In this document: in pieces, positions 46,958 through 58,694 of the stretch
Layout: each line of letters opens with the position of its first letter
Position numbering within the stretch: the stretch's first letter is position 1
Source of the DNA: Tretioscincus oriximinensis
Taxonomy: Eukaryota; Chordata; Lepidosauria; Squamata; Gymnophthalmidae
NCBI GenBank assembly: GCA_022410635.1
Contig: JAJVDF010000451.1
Span: 164,650-228,649, forward strand
Length of the DNA stretch: 64,000 nt
Direction: 5' to 3'
The notes under the pieces: generated by a model
Told to the model about the DNA's origin: nothing
Database searches by the model: none
The model's input: the letters and a program-made list of their open reading frames with translations, nothing else
Program-made: the position numbers and the translations under genes

Positions 46958-47939
46958 TTTTAGATGATAGATTTGACATGATTTCAGAATTTCTATTTAT
47001 AAAAGAGAATTATATTTCTGAAAGATGTTCAGAAAAGTGGTGGAGTCTTTCATGGGCATCTTTCTTTCATTTACCCCCGACTCTTATGATTGAATAACCT
47101 CAGGGGAACATTTAACATTTTCTATAAATGCATCTTACATTCGTGTGGGTTCCTTTTGTTATGATGTGCTTCTCTAATTTTGCAACTCCTGTAAGTGCAG
47201 TCCTAACAAATTCTGTAAATTGCTTACAGTATGTGTGACATAACATTAGACAGACATTCTATGTTTTAACCTGATATGCTAACTTTTAATATTATTTCAG
47301 TGTGGGTGCCACCAAAAGACATCTGTTTTCTCTTCAGTAAATACTTTTGTAATTCGTGTTCTTTTTTCCCCCATTGGTCTGAGCCCTTATAGTTTGCCTC
47401 TCTATTTTCTCTGTTAAAAGAAATGCACATTAAAATTTGTTATTGCATCCAAAGTGAANGACTTGTTTGTCTTATTGGTTCTATTGTCTGAGTAGCTTTT
47501 TCATTTATGATCATTATTAGCATATTTTGATTTTGTGTCCTGGAATCTGCATGTGAAAGGGGCAAAATTAATGATTTTTTTTAAAAAAAATAAGCACCTT
47601 TAAAAGACCAACAGGATTGGTAGCTCTTTCATAAGAACAATTGCTTTCAAAATAAGATTTTTAAAATATGCTTACTTTTATCAAGACCAATGCAGTACGT
47701 TTCTGGACCTTGTAGACCTACGTGTTAATTGGTTCTATGAAACCATATCACACCACTATGGACCAATAAATTGAATATTCAATTGTGGATCAATATATGA
47801 AACTGAATTCAGACATCTTCCCTCATTCGTAATCTCCAATGATCCAAAATGCTTTATATGTGTCACTGCTCTGTCACAGGTACTTGGGAGCAATCAAATT
47901 GATGGTTTTGGATACTTTGCAATTCCATAAGGTAAAAAA

Positions 47940-48628
47940 ACACATTTCATGCTGGGGTTAATTAGGTAGAGAATTGCAAATAAGTCAGCAAGTGTCATTT
48001 TGTGTCTTTATGGTAAGGAAATATTTGAAACACTGTGTACTGTTCAGGCCACTGTACATTAGAAGGGATACAGTTGAATTGATAAAGGTGCAAAAAAAGG
48101 CAATAAGAATTATTGAGGGGCTGGAGCATCTCCTTTATGAAATTAGAATGCAATGAAAAGGTCTCTTCAGCTTTAGTTTAAGTGATGATCTGACTGAAGT
48201 TTATAAAATCATGCATGGGATGGATTAGGTGAATAGAGAAACATATTTTCTTTATCACACAATACTAAAGTTCACTTCTTGAAGCTGATGGGCAGAAGAA
48301 TTAGGACAGACAAGGAAAAGGTTTTTTAAAAATCTAGAGTGTCATTGGTCTATGGAATTTACTTCCGGGTGGAAATGGTAGCTAGCAGCTTGGATAACTT
48401 CAAGATAGGATTAGATAAATTGATGGAAGGTAAATCAATGCTTTTAGAATGTAAAAGCAGGGTGTATTTCTGAAATATCATTTGCAAGAAATCAAGAATA
48501 GGTGAAGATTTTTCCTTCTTCTACTTGAGACTGCCGTAATGCAATGGTGGGCCACTGTGTGAGACAGAATGCTCGGCTAGATGGGCTATAGCCCCATTCA
48601 GCAGGGCTCCTCTTATGTTCTTAAGATT
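47940..48628 (+). repeat. CR1-clade LINE 3' end, old copy
   Basis: Decayed frames (GLEHLLYEIRMQ, then the IMHGMD and WNLLPG regions) followed by a 3' UTR ending cagggctcctcttatgttctta. More diverged than the 32075 copy. Confidence 0.85.
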
Positions 48629-49421
48629 TCACTTTCTCCTGTTTTTTTATTCCCTTAGAGTAAAATGCCCACCATGAAAATGCATGATTTAAGCTAGATC
48701 AAAAATGGCCACTGTGCAAATGCAGATCTACTTATGTGCCACTCATATTTTCATAATTGGGATAAAATTTTAATCAAAGTAAAGTTCTAAACTTGCTCTG
48801 CAATTTCACCAGCCAGGAAAGGTCACTTACTAGTTGAGGCTGCATAGCCACTTCTGGCAGAGACAGCTTTCTTCATGTTTCTGAGTCTATTCAACTCTGA
48901 AACACCCCTAACAGTTGAGAACTGAGAATTGCAGAGGAATGAGCAATGGAACAAGCTTGTTTTGATTTTTTTTTACAAATCAAAATGTAGTTATGGGGTG
49001 GGACAGAAATTAGATTATTAAAATGAAAATGCAGAGAGGCAAACGTATTAGAAATAGTAATAATAAAGTATTGGTGACTTAAAAGGAGCAAATTTGGTAA
49101 GAGATAAATACATGTACATTTATGGTGGGCTGCAACTAATAAAAATGCAACTATTTTAACATGTAAACATCAGTATTCCTGATGTGCAAATATTTTGGAA
49201 TCAAATGAATGTACAAGGAAAAAAAATATGCAGTAGAGAAATTAATAATAGCAGCTATTGGAACAGCAACTTTAGACTGGAAAAACACAGATTTGTGGAC
49301 TTTATATAGTTTTATCTTTTTAGGTTTAAGAAATAAACCTAAAATGATTAGTCAACTTTGATGGACTTTGCAAACAGTCAGTTTGCATCAAGGATACTGA
49401 TCTGAAATTAATGAATAAATG

Positions 49422-49600
49422 AGCCCACTGAGTCTATTTCCAAGCTAAGAGATCCCCACTAACCCTTATTGTGAGCTAAATCGTGGTACAGAGCTTGGCC
49501 ATCCACATGCCAGGGTAGACTATGGCAGACCCATTCAGGGCCTGCCATAGTCTACATTAGCATGTGAATGGTAGGCACATATTCCGAGGCTCAGTGGGGA
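49422..49600. mobile_element. Foldback MITE (CCCCACTGAGCC family)
   Basis: agcccactgagtct and gaggctcagtgggga are inverted ends. The inner hairpin is tagactatggcagac against ggcctgccatagtcta. Confidence 0.8.
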
Positions 49601-49609
49601 CAGGGCTTA

Positions 49610-49975
49610 CATGAAGTCTGACCAAGATGGAATAATTATTTCATGTGATCTACGCTTTACGCTTCTCTTAAAATGTTCCGGGATTACATCTGCCTTTTTT
49701 CGAGCTGCTTTTCACTGTCGACTCAAGTTCAGTCTATTATCTGCTAGTGCACCCTAGTTCTTGTACCAGTTCTCAGCCAGATTGATTGTAGTCTGTTAGT
49801 TGCAGCCCACTGTTCAAACTCATCTAGCTCTTTTTTAATCATTTCTCTTTCTTCTCTAGTGTTAGCAATTTCTCTGAGTTTATATCACCAGCAAATTTGA
49901 ACAGTTTCCTTGCTACTCTTCTCAACTCAAAAGTCAGAACATTTATAAAAATGATGGTTCCAAGTTTATGTAAGA
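49610..49975 (-). repeat. CR1 LINE internal/5' fragment (reverse)
   Basis: cagattgattgtagtctg, tagtgttagcaatttctctgag and atcaccagcaaatttgaacagtttcc are typical of reversed CR1 sequence; the sense text reads back to an AFADD-like region. Confidence 0.55.
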
Positions 49976-50800
49976 AATTAGGTTTATAGATTCTGAGAAG
50001 GAAATGTAGAGGAACCACTATGAGGTATTAGGTGATGTAGTTTTGCCTTTTTCCTTTTTTTACTTCTGGTTTTTGAACTGTTTTCCCCGCCGGTGGGAAC
50101 CCGTCGGTGGGATAATTTATTTTGTTCTATTGGTCTGCGTCTCTGCACAGGAGGAGGCGGATATTTCCTATTTAAGCATTCGTTTCTTTCTTCCTTTCGT
50201 TTTTGGTCTTTGATTACCACTGAAGTTAGTACCTGTCTTCTGGCCTTATTTCTGGCCTTATTCCTATCAATAAATATTTAAATGAATGACTGATTCTCCT
50301 GTCACCTTTGGATCAGAAACCTGAGGACCCTAACATGGGGGGTCTGCTGCCATCCAAAATGAAGGCAGTGGGCACTTTTTCAAGTCATCACAAGCACATC
50401 TGTTGGTAAATGGAAAGGCAACCTTAGACAAGAGAGGCTTAACGACGTTACACTTTTTACATGTCCCAAAAAAAGAGAAAAGCTAAGTTAATAGTTTTCA
50501 GTGCCACTGTTAGGGTGCAACCCATTAAATCAGCAGTATGACAAAGCTGGAACAAGAGTTTAACTTCTGATCCCTCCAAACACCTTAAAAAAATATCTTC
50601 TGAAAAGCCTTGGTCCTCCCCATCCACAAGCTCATGCTACTGTAAACATCTGTAGACTAACAAACTTTACTTTGAAAGCATTTACATTTGATATTCANAG
50701 ATCAAAGTACACCAATATTAAATGAACTGTTATCTAAAGAAAGCACCACACCTCTAATTTCAATTTAATGGAAGGTTCTTTTTATGACTAGCTTAAACAT
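49976..50800. other. Stretch without recognised gene
   Basis: Contains an AATAAA near 50269 and pyrimidine-rich text at 50040-50230. The 50270-50800 portion lies downstream of Hip-like copy A and could include its 3' UTR, but no minus-strand AATAAA was found just after the stop. Confidence 0.4.
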
Positions 50801-51748
50801 TCAATCAACCTGACCAATGAATTTCATAAACTTGTGGTTGTCACGATATTTGGCAATATTTTCCGGATTCCAGGCAACATCCATCCAGGCCAGGATAATC
50901 CTTGGATCTATAATGGCCATAAAAAAGTCGATGTACCTCCTACAGATTCGAGTCAACCACTGCCAAGTATTTTCTTCACACTGTGCCTTTTCTTGTTCTT
51001 CAAGGACTCCTTTGATCCAATCCAGAGTCTTTTGGATCCTCTGGATCTGTTTCAGTGTACGCTTTCTCTTATATTTGTTATGGTGCTCAGTTATCCTCAG
51101 GGCTCGAGGGTGAACTTCTTTTAATAGAGCATTACTGTCTTCATCATTATCCCACATGCAGGCTAAAGCAAGATCCTCAGCAGCTTCCTCCCAGTGACCT
51201 AAAAGCATATGTGCTTTCCCTCTCCATTTATAGGCCTGGGCATCATCAGGGTTGAGCTCTGTGGCCTTGTTACAGTCTCTAATAGCAGCATTAGGCTTTT
51301 GCATTTTGACAAAGACACTGGCTCGGTTGACATACAAGAGAGGTGATTGTGGATTCAGTTTAATAGCTTCTGTGAACAAGTCAATAGCATTTTGCAACTC
51401 TCCTATCTCTATACAGGAATAAGCTTCTTCCATCTTCAGTTCAGACTGGCTTTTCATGTCACTGGTCACTTCCAAACCATCATCCCCCATTTCCTGGGGT
51501 TCATCTTCATCTGGTTTGACAATTGTTTCGTCCATCTCTAGATCACTCTCTTCACTTGTAAGTTGTTCTGTTTTTCCTTCATCTCTTCCGAGTCTCAAAG
51601 TTTCAGTTCTACGGAATACTGAGATGGTATCTCCCATACTTTCCAATGAATCCTTTAGGAAATTCAGCTGTTTTGCTCTAAGAAGTGTTGGATCTTGTTT
51701 GTATAAATTGAGCAAGGTTTGAAGCTCACCAACATTTTTANGATCCAT
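50801..51748 (-). CDS. ST13/Hip-like intronless ORF, copy A
   Basis: Single-exon ORF of 315 codons related to ST13 (Hip), a cytosolic Hsp70 co-chaperone that binds the ATPase domain and slows ADP release. Visible parts: N-terminal Hip-type helix region 1-40 ([21 protein letters not shown]), acidic stretch [10 protein letters not shown] at ~65-74, PQEMGDDG at ~84, three TPR motifs at ~101-202 ([55 protein letters not shown]), a basic/charged helix at ~203-255, and a C-terminal STI1/DP module at ~272-312 ([18 protein letters not shown]). The Gly/Met-Pro repeats of ST13 are absent, which explains 315 against about 369 residues. Start: ATG at 51748-51746, the MD-x-KxVxEL N-terminus of the family. 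Codon 3 contains an N. The lack of introns where ST13 has many indicates retroposition, and the intact frame argues against a dead pseudogene. Expression is unknown. Confidence 0.85.
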   Translation of the reverse strand: MDXKNVGELQTLLNLYKQDPTLLRAKQLNFLKDSLESMGDTISVFRRTETLRLGRDEGKTEQLTSEESDLEMDETIVKPDEDEPQEMGDDGLEVTSDMKSQSELKMEEAYSCIEIGELQNAIDLFTEAIKLNPQSPLLYVNRASVFVKMQKPNAAIRDCNKATELNPDDAQAYKWRGKAHMLLGHWEEAAEDLALACMWDNDEDSNALLKEVHPRALRITEHHNKYKRKRTLKQIQRIQKTLDWIKGVLEEQEKAQCEENTWQWLTRICRRYIDFFMAIIDPRIILAWMDVAWNPENIAKYRDNHKFMKFIGQVD

Positions 51749-52469
51749 GGTGCTCTGTTAACCTATCACAGTGAGCAGATTTTGTATTCCTTAGGGCAAT
51801 TTTTTAAACAAAGAGTAGTTCATGGAATGAACTGAACTAAAAAAAAATCACTTCTATATTGGGAGGGGGAAGGGCTGCATCTCCCATATGTTCCCCATAT
51901 GGTCCTGCTGCTGTACATATCTAAACTTGCAGAACTTTGAAAGTACTAGTAACTATGACATTTCAGTTGATGTCAAGACTTTTGTTGACGTCATACATTA
52001 TGACATCATTAAATTTTAAATATGAATTCCCAGATATTGGCAACTGTTTTGCCAGAATTGTATCTATAGATTATTATAGAAATTATTTACTTGTGCTTTT
52101 TAAAATTATTATTTTGTCCTTTACCATGTGGTCTTCCAGCAGATTTCTGTTAATAAAAACATGCAATATAATAAAATAAGCTACTGCCCCCCAATACAAT
52201 ACAATTTCTGTATTAGTGTGAAGGGCACAGGCAGCCTTGTCAACAAGTAGTCAGTTAGCTTAAACTTCACTTGATCATGGTCCTGGATCATTTCTTCCCC
52301 TGAGAGGGTCTTGTAGCACTTCTATAACAATAAAACCCAAGCGACCATCATTCTACATAACCCCAGTGGACTAGCAAACTGTCCTGCACCTCATAAAGAG
52401 GTCATTGGAAAGGGAGAATCCCCTCACACCCCATTAAGAGCAAGAGGCTGTAATCATATATGAGCACAT

Positions 52470-53540
52470 GCAAAACAGCTTGCACAGCGACTACAGGTGC
52501 TGCTATCAAAATGTGCAGGCACATGCAAAACGCCTCAGTGCAGCCTCCACTGAGACATTGGCACAAGATTCAAAATCATCAAGAAGCCTGCAGGAGAACA
52601 GAGATAGCCTGAGGAGAACCCAGCCAGCAAGAGAGAAAAAGAAAAAGAGAGGAAGAAGAACATAAACAGAGAGAGAGAGCAAAAGAAAGAGATTAAAGAA
52701 GAGATAAAGTTTTAATCCTGCTGCAGCCCACTATCAGAATGCAGGCAGATAACACCAAAGTAAATATAAATGTTCTTTCCACATTATCTAATCTAAAAAT
52801 GGGTTTTCTGGGTAAGACAATGCAAGAAGAAAACTTCTTTCTGATTTCCTCATTGTATTTCCTCATTTTTAAAGTGGACTGTAGCTAATTAAAAATTAAG
52901 TATAAAAAGGACCACAGACAAAAGCTACAATGGTTATATATATTTTTTTCTCTTTGCCCTCTTGCTTATGCCTTCTCTCCTCCTAAAACTGGACTGAATC
53001 TGGATTAAAACTTAGATCAGGGCCCAATTCAATGTAGACTCAAGGTAGTAGAAACAAAAGGAAGAAGGGAAGGAACAAAGGAAGGAAATATAGAAAGAAG
53101 AAAAGGAGCACTTAAAGGAAGAAGAAATGAAAGAAGAAAGAAGTTAGGAAGAGAAGGAAGGAAATAAACTAAATAAATATAGGACAAAGCAAAGGGTGGG
53201 AGGGAGGGAAGAAAAAAGAAATGGTTAAGATTAGTGAGTGGGGGCAAGGGGAAGAGTATTAAAGAAAGAAAATAAAAAGGAAAGAAAAGGGAAGACAGAA
53301 GCAAGAATGAAAAAGGCCTTCCAAGCAAGGAAAGTAGACACAGGCAATTTCCATCACCTTGAATGCAGACGATCGACATATTGCACACATTCTGAACCTG
53401 AAGAGATGCTTCTAAAATGGTGGTGTCCACAGAAGATTGCCGTGCAGCAGCAATCCACTCAGCAAGCTGGGAGCCCTGGACTGGCCAGTTAGAGCTTAAA
53501 GGTAAGACCAACAATGGCGGAAGGGAGGNAGGAGAAGAGA
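52470..53540. repeat. Purine-rich region between the Hip-like copies
   Basis: 52620-52710 and 53040-53330 are nearly pure A/G on the plus strand (aaggaaggaaat, agaaagaagaaaagg). Low-complexity minus-strand frames here are not genes. Confidence 0.7.
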
Positions 53541-53649
53541 GGGGGCATAACTGCCAGTAGCTAAAGCAGCAGCGGGAGGAGTTTGGGAGGATGCCAGCTA
53601 GAAAGCCCGTTCTATTTGTTGCAATGGGAATGAGCTTAAAACACTAGTT

Positions 53650-53994
53650 AAGGACGAAATACAGTTTTGTGGTGTTTACCCCGCCTTACTAGGGGGTGCA
53701 ATTTTCCCGGTTTTTAGCTGAGGAAAAAAAAATGATTTTTTTTAATTAAAAAAATCACTACACCACCACTTGTAGTGGAATCCTCCCATCAGTTAAAAAT
53801 TTAAAAAATGCAAATTTCTTATGCGTTTTGAAAACGTCTCATGCACTTCAAAAATTCTCACATGCTTCATCGATTTCTCGGACAGGGATTTTGGGGGGGC
53901 ATGCATGTTGGCGGGTGATTTGCATATATTAATGAATATGCAAATTAGCATGAATATTAATTTTCCCAGTTTGGGCCCCAGAAAATCTGGTCAG
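53650..53994 (-). mobile_element. Nonautonomous element with CTGACCAGAT end (reverse)
   Basis: Ends gccccagaaaatctggtcag, the reverse complement of the 35642 start. Interior tcctcagtt-like and ctgaggaaaaaaaaatg blocks match. The left terminus is decayed, so the start is approximate. It lies between the two Hip-like ORFs. Confidence 0.7.
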
Positions 53995-54369
53995 TCTATT
54001 GTATAGTCCCAAAAGATTAATTTTTAGCTAGCCCACTTTGCTTACAGTCCTGAAACACTTCTATGCATGTAACTAACACTTACTGGTGTAAGGGTTCTAG
54101 AACTTCGGGATAAAAAAACCTACCAGAGTTGAAGCTAAGGTATCTTTCAATGGACACAGATGACATAAGTAAGGCTTCTGTGGTTGCCTTTAGGTCATTT
54201 CATCCTTCACCATGACAATCATTTCTATTTTTCTGATGTTGTGTCCACCAAAGCCTAGTGAAGTCATCAGGAGTTTTGGAGTGAGGTGCCATCAGCATGC
54301 AACTCTATCAGTCCATTCCTTCTGAATCATGTGAGGCAGTCAAGGTGCTTGACGCTGCCTGGAGGCAGT

Positions 54370-54860
54370 GACAGGCTGGATGTGGACCAACAAATTGAAA
54401 CTGAATCCAAATAAGATGGAGGTACCTGATTCTTGATGGGGTTATTTCAGCCCAGAAGAATCAGGACTGTGATCTGGGGGTGTTTTTGAATTCATCTCTG
54501 TCACTCATGTGGCAGCAACAGCTAGGACTGCCTATCCTCATTTCCAGCTGATTCAACAGCTATAGCCATTCCTGGATAGGGATAACATGGCCACATTAAT
54601 CCATCCTCTGGTAACCTCCAGGTATGACTACTGTAACGTATTCTGCATGGGGCTACCCTTGAAAATGTTCCAGAAGTTGTAACTAGTGCAGAATGCAGCC
54701 CAGTTGCTGAGGGGTGTCTCTGACTAAATGCACAACACAACAGATCTACACTGGCTGCCTATTTGCTACCGAGCCCATTTCAAAATGTTGATATTAGCAT
54801 ACAAAGCCCTAAACAGCTTGGGCCCTGGCTATCTGAAAGATTGCCTTTTCCCCATTTTTT
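54370..54860 (+). repeat. L2/Rex-type LINE RT C-terminal relic
   Basis: Broken frames give LVTSRYDYCNVFCMGLP, QNAAQLLRGV and LHWLPICYRAHFKMLILAYK, the C-terminal RT signature of L2-like LINEs. Many frameshifts. Confidence 0.85.
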
Positions 54861-54938
54861 AAATTATCATTATTATTGTTATTATTGTTGTTATTGTTGT
54901 TATTGTTGTTATTATTGTTGTTGTTGTTGTTGTTGTTG

Positions 54939-54985
<47 letters not shown>

Positions 54986-54995
54986 GCTAATGCTA
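54861..54995. repeat. (TTATTG)n/(TTG)n/(TTA)n microsatellite
   Basis: Compound trinucleotide run that shifts from mixed TTA/TTG to pure TTG to pure TTA. Confidence 0.97.
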
Positions 54996-55329
54996 TTATT
55001 TATTTATTTATAAAATGCCATCAATGTACATGGCGCTGCCATATAGATCTGCCCATGAATTAAGAGCACATTATCCTCCCTTTGCAAAGATGCAGGAGGA
55101 ACAAAGGAGGACCTCTCTGTGGTGCCCCCCCCCCACTCTGGGACAGCCCCTCTCTAGAGGCTAACCAAGAGCCTACATTGTATANTTTTTGTCACCAGAT
55201 AAAAACATACCTATACACCCAGACCTTTGACTCTTATATATTTAGTTCTGTCCTTCAAGGGTTGGAGGGAAAGAGGGTAAGGGTTTTTAAAAACATTTTA
55301 CTAATGTATTATCTTTTTAATTTGCTTGA

Positions 55330-55525
55330 TCTTTTGTTACCCACCCTAGGACCAATGGCGGAGGGCAGGATATAAATAAAATAAGGAAATAAAAAACAAA
55401 AAAACATTGCTCTCTTCCTTACTGTACAGTACTATTGTTTTTTAACTTGTTAATTCTGTTTTTATTGTTAGTTGTCCTGAGATCTTCAGGTATAGGGAGA
55501 TATAGAACTGCAAATAAATAAGTCG
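55330..55525 (+). repeat. L2-type 3' tails
   Basis: ccaccctaggaccaatggcgg then agggcaggatataaataaaat, and a second gtcctgagatcttcaggtatagg with aaataaataa at 55470-55525. Confidence 0.6.
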
Positions 55526-55641
55526 TTTTAAAAAATAAAGAAAATAAAATAATAAAGGAAAATTGAAAGCAGCTGCAGTTCTATGATAGAGCAAACAGTG
55601 TACTAAAATCTGAAAATCTCATCTGAATCTCATTATAAAGA

Positions 55642-55647
55642 TTTATT
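55642..55647 (-). promoter_or_regulatory. Possible polyadenylation signal for Hip-like copy B
   Basis: AATAAA on the minus strand about 220 nt downstream of the copy B stop. Position is suitable, but the region is AT-rich and chance occurrence is likely. Confidence 0.3.
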
Positions 55648-55863
55648 AACTAGTTTCAGTACTTGTCACTATTATTTTAATTTAATGAAGCTTAAATCTA
55701 TTTCGAAAGTTGTCATTTTTTCTGTTTCACAACATATAAAATTATCCCTTTAGTCTTTAAAATATTGTAGCTATTACTGCAATAGGAGAGAATGAAAAGG
55801 ATCAAAAAAGTTATTTTTCTAAGTGTAGATTTAATAGCTTTGAGGGTCACATATTGACAGCCT

Positions 55864-56799
55864 TCAAATTACCGATTCCTTGTGAATAATCACATTTTTC
55901 TTTCGGTATTTGTAAATGTTTTCTGGGTTCCAGATGACATCCAGGAATGCTATCATTACCCTTGGATCTAAAAAGGTACGGAAAGACCTGAGATGTTTCT
56001 GACCAGCTCTAATCATTTCGTTCCAGAGACTCTCTTCTGTCTGTTTTGTGCTTTGATCTTCTAGGGCTAGTTTGATTTGTTTTAATTTTTCTTGAATCTC
56101 CCATAACTCTTGCTTTTGCTCACACTTCTGGTGATACTCTGTTATCTTGTGGATTTTAAATTGCACCCTTTGAAGTAAAGCAAATGTTTTTTCATCATGA
56201 TCAAGTTTCAATGCTGTTGTGAAGTCCTTTGCGGCTTTCTCCCAATGTCCTAGGAGCATATGAGCTTTTCCTCGGCATTTATATGATTGTGCATATTTCT
56301 TGTCGAGTTCAGAAGCCTTGTTGCAGTCTCTAATAGCTGCATAAGGCTTCTTCAGTTTTACAAAAATGCTTGCTCGGTTCACATAGGTGACACTTGATTG
56401 AGGGTTTAGCTTGATTGCATCTGTAAATAATTCTATGGCTTTTTGAAAATCTTCTTTATCAGCAGCGTCAAAAGCTTTTTCCCTTTTTTCATCAGCTTGA
56501 TCCAGCATATTTTTGGTCAACGTCATATTTTCATTTCCCATTTCTTGGAGAATATCTTGATTTAGTTCAGTTATCTCATTGTGCGCATCCATTTCAAAAT
56601 CACTTTCTTCACTACTTCTGTCTTCTTGTATCTCTTCCTTGTCTTCAACAATTCTTCTTCCAGAAGCACTTAAATAAGTACATAATACATTTTCTGCATG
56701 AGACTCTAATAAGGCAAGCTGTTTAGCTTCCACAAGCTCAGAATCTTGGCTATAATCTTTGGACAGAGTCTCAGACTTTTTTACTTTCTGGAGATCCAT
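55864..56799 (-). CDS. ST13/Hip-like intronless ORF, copy B
   Basis: Single-exon ORF of 311 codons from the MDLQKVKK start (ATG 56799-56797). The frame stays open to an ATG at 56928, but those extra 43 residues have no Hip counterpart, so I chose the internal Met. It is colinear with copy A with almost no gaps: acidic SSEESDFEMD at ~62-71, LQEMGNEN at ~84, TPR block ~101-202 ([53 protein letters not shown]), charged helix, then the STI1/DP module at ~278-300 (DPRVMIAFLDVIWNPENIYK). It also lacks the Gly/Met-rich repeats. Outside the TPRs it is strongly diverged from copy A. Likely a tandem duplicate of one retrogene; function not known. Confidence 0.85.
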   Translation of the reverse strand: MDLQKVKKSETLSKDYSQDSELVEAKQLALLESHAENVLCTYLSASGRRIVEDKEEIQEDRSSEESDFEMDAHNEITELNQDILQEMGNENMTLTKNMLDQADEKREKAFDAADKEDFQKAIELFTDAIKLNPQSSVTYVNRASIFVKLKKPYAAIRDCNKASELDKKYAQSYKCRGKAHMLLGHWEKAAKDFTTALKLDHDEKTFALLQRVQFKIHKITEYHQKCEQKQELWEIQEKLKQIKLALEDQSTKQTEESLWNEMIRAGQKHLRSFRTFLDPRVMIAFLDVIWNPENIYKYRKKNVIIHKESVI

Positions 56800-57169
56800 G
56801 AGAATTTTGATGAATACTATCAACAGTAATCTTTTTGGAAGGGTGAAATTAAAAACATATTTTAAAGTTAACCCTTTATTCTTTATCCGAACCGGCACAT
56901 AAGAATAACCACCACCCCTCCATCTCACAGTCTTTCTCTCACCCCTCTACATTGTCACAATCCCTGAACATTCTGGGTATGTCATCAGGGTTGACAAATC
57001 AAATCTGAAAACATCATAAATTGCCCCCAAACTTCACAATGTAGTTTCATCACTACAGTAGAAAGTTGTTGTAAGCATGACTCTGTACCACATGTTAAAA
57101 TGATTATGATGACAATGACAATAGCAATTATTATTACTAGTGGTACACAAACAAATTATTTGAAAGTCC

Positions 57170-57500
57170 AGCAAAGGAGCTAGCAGTACTTCGAGACTAA
57201 CTTGAGAAAAGTGGTTGGCATAAGCTTTCGTACACACGTCTACTTCTTCAGATGCTGAGGGACTAACGTCAGGGTCAGGTATTTATAGGAAATTGTGTAT
57301 GAGAGAAGACAAAGCATATGCAACTGTAGTAAGGCGATGAATTGCAGGTTAGAAAAACAGGTAAATAGCAGGTTAGAAATAATAGGTAAATAGCAATTCT
57401 ACGAAAGCTTATGCCACCCACTTTTCTCAAGTTAGTCTCGAAGTGCTGCTAGCTCCTTTGCTGGACTTTCTACTAGACTAACACGGCTATTTCTCTGAAA
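57170..57500. mobile_element. Inverted-arm nonautonomous element (cttcagatgct family), long copy
   Basis: Left arm gcaaaggagctagcagtact...taagctttcgtacacacgtctacttcttcagatgc. Right arm ctacgaaagcttatgccacc...tgctgctagctcctttgctgg, then tctactagactaacacggct at the right edge. The arms are inverted over about 60 bp; the spacer has aggtaaatagcaggttagaaa repeats. Confidence 0.85.
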
Positions 57501-58372
57501 TTATCTGAAGTTAGAAGACTGCTTTACCTTCAAGTATTAGTCTATAAATATTTGTCTACAGATATATATTAGTGTATAGTCTTGTCACCTTCCCCCCTCT
57601 ACCCTTGTCCTAGCCCACTCCTCGCCACTCTTTCTCTTCACCACTACAATTCTTTACCATGTCACCAGAGATACCCTTACCTTAGGCTCTTCAATTCCCC
57701 CACTATTCCGTCTTTTCCTTAAGTATGCCAAGCTTTGCAAATTACCCCTTCATAGTCCCTAAAAGTTCTTCATGCCTCCTTTCTTTTCCCAATGAAGTCA
57801 GTGCCTGCCCAACCTTGCAGTACAGAACCACACTGAAATATAGCCAGCTTTTGCTCATGTTCAGTGTGATTAATCTTCCCAACCTAGCATTCCATTAAAT
57901 GTTCCTTCAGTATAGAGTTTCCTTTTTCAGCATTTGAATATTTTATGATACTAGTAGAGCTGAAAACCAATGTTTCTTCTCTTTCCTTCCCCCTTCATAC
58001 TTTTCTTTATTTCCAAGGAGTTTCAAAATCTCATGTTGGAAAAGAGTAGTGCAAGGTACAGAACCAACCTGGATTTGCTCTTCTGTGTTTTAGCTTGGGG
58101 CAGGAGAGGCTATGCACCTTTCCAGCATGCCATCTAGGATTCGAACAGAGGTAAACCCATTTTAACAAATGACTCTGGATTGACATGTTTTCAGGGAATG
58201 TGCACCAAAATTGTACCCTCTAGACTTGCAGTGAAATTGTGTTATTTACAGAACGCTATATGGCAGCATATGGTCTTTCCCAATACAAGCCAATGAAAAG
58301 CAAATGGTCTTTTTACAGCCAGGTGGACTCTATTTTATTTTCCCATGCTTGTCAATGTCATAAGAACCCGCT
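57501..58372. other. Stretch without recognised feature
   Basis: Pyrimidine-rich plus strand at 57590-57790, otherwise plain sequence up to the gypsy LTR. No gene seen. Confidence 0.5.
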
Positions 58373-58694
58373 TGTCAGGATGGTTATGACATATTTGGTT
58401 GTGTGTATTATGTATTATACTTACCTGGAGTAATATGTGTATATAGTTGTTGACTGTTTGACTGTGGACCTAGGGTTTGGGAGGGAAAGTTTGCAAGTGT
58501 ACATTCTGTAAANAGTTGCATGACATTTTAAGCAGGAAGCCGGTCTACAGTGATTGGTTGGACACATGTATATAAGGAGAAGCTTTGGCTGTGGACTTTC
58601 ACTGTGGACTCAGAGCCCTTAAAAGCTGAATAAAATCACTTAAGAGTTTGAAAATCACTTGTCTGAGTCTTTCTTTGCTAACAAGGTTCTCACA
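58373..58694 (+). mobile_element. Ty3/gypsy 5' LTR
   Basis: About 322 bp starting tgtcaggatggttatgac and ending aaggttctcaca. A tataagg promoter box lies near 58571 and AATAAA at 58629-58634. The gag-like region follows at once. No second LTR was found in the window. Confidence 0.7.

Noticed and set aside
53029..53514. 161-codon minus-strand frame
   Set aside because: Low-complexity Leu/Ser/Phe/Pro protein produced by the opposite strand of a purine-rich tract.
54763..54990. Cys/Tyr-repeat protein frame
   Set aside because: Translation of a TTG/TTA microsatellite.
56800..56928. N-terminal extension of Hip-like copy B
   Set aside because: The frame is open to 56928, but the added 43 residues do not match Hip and the internal Met aligns with the family start.
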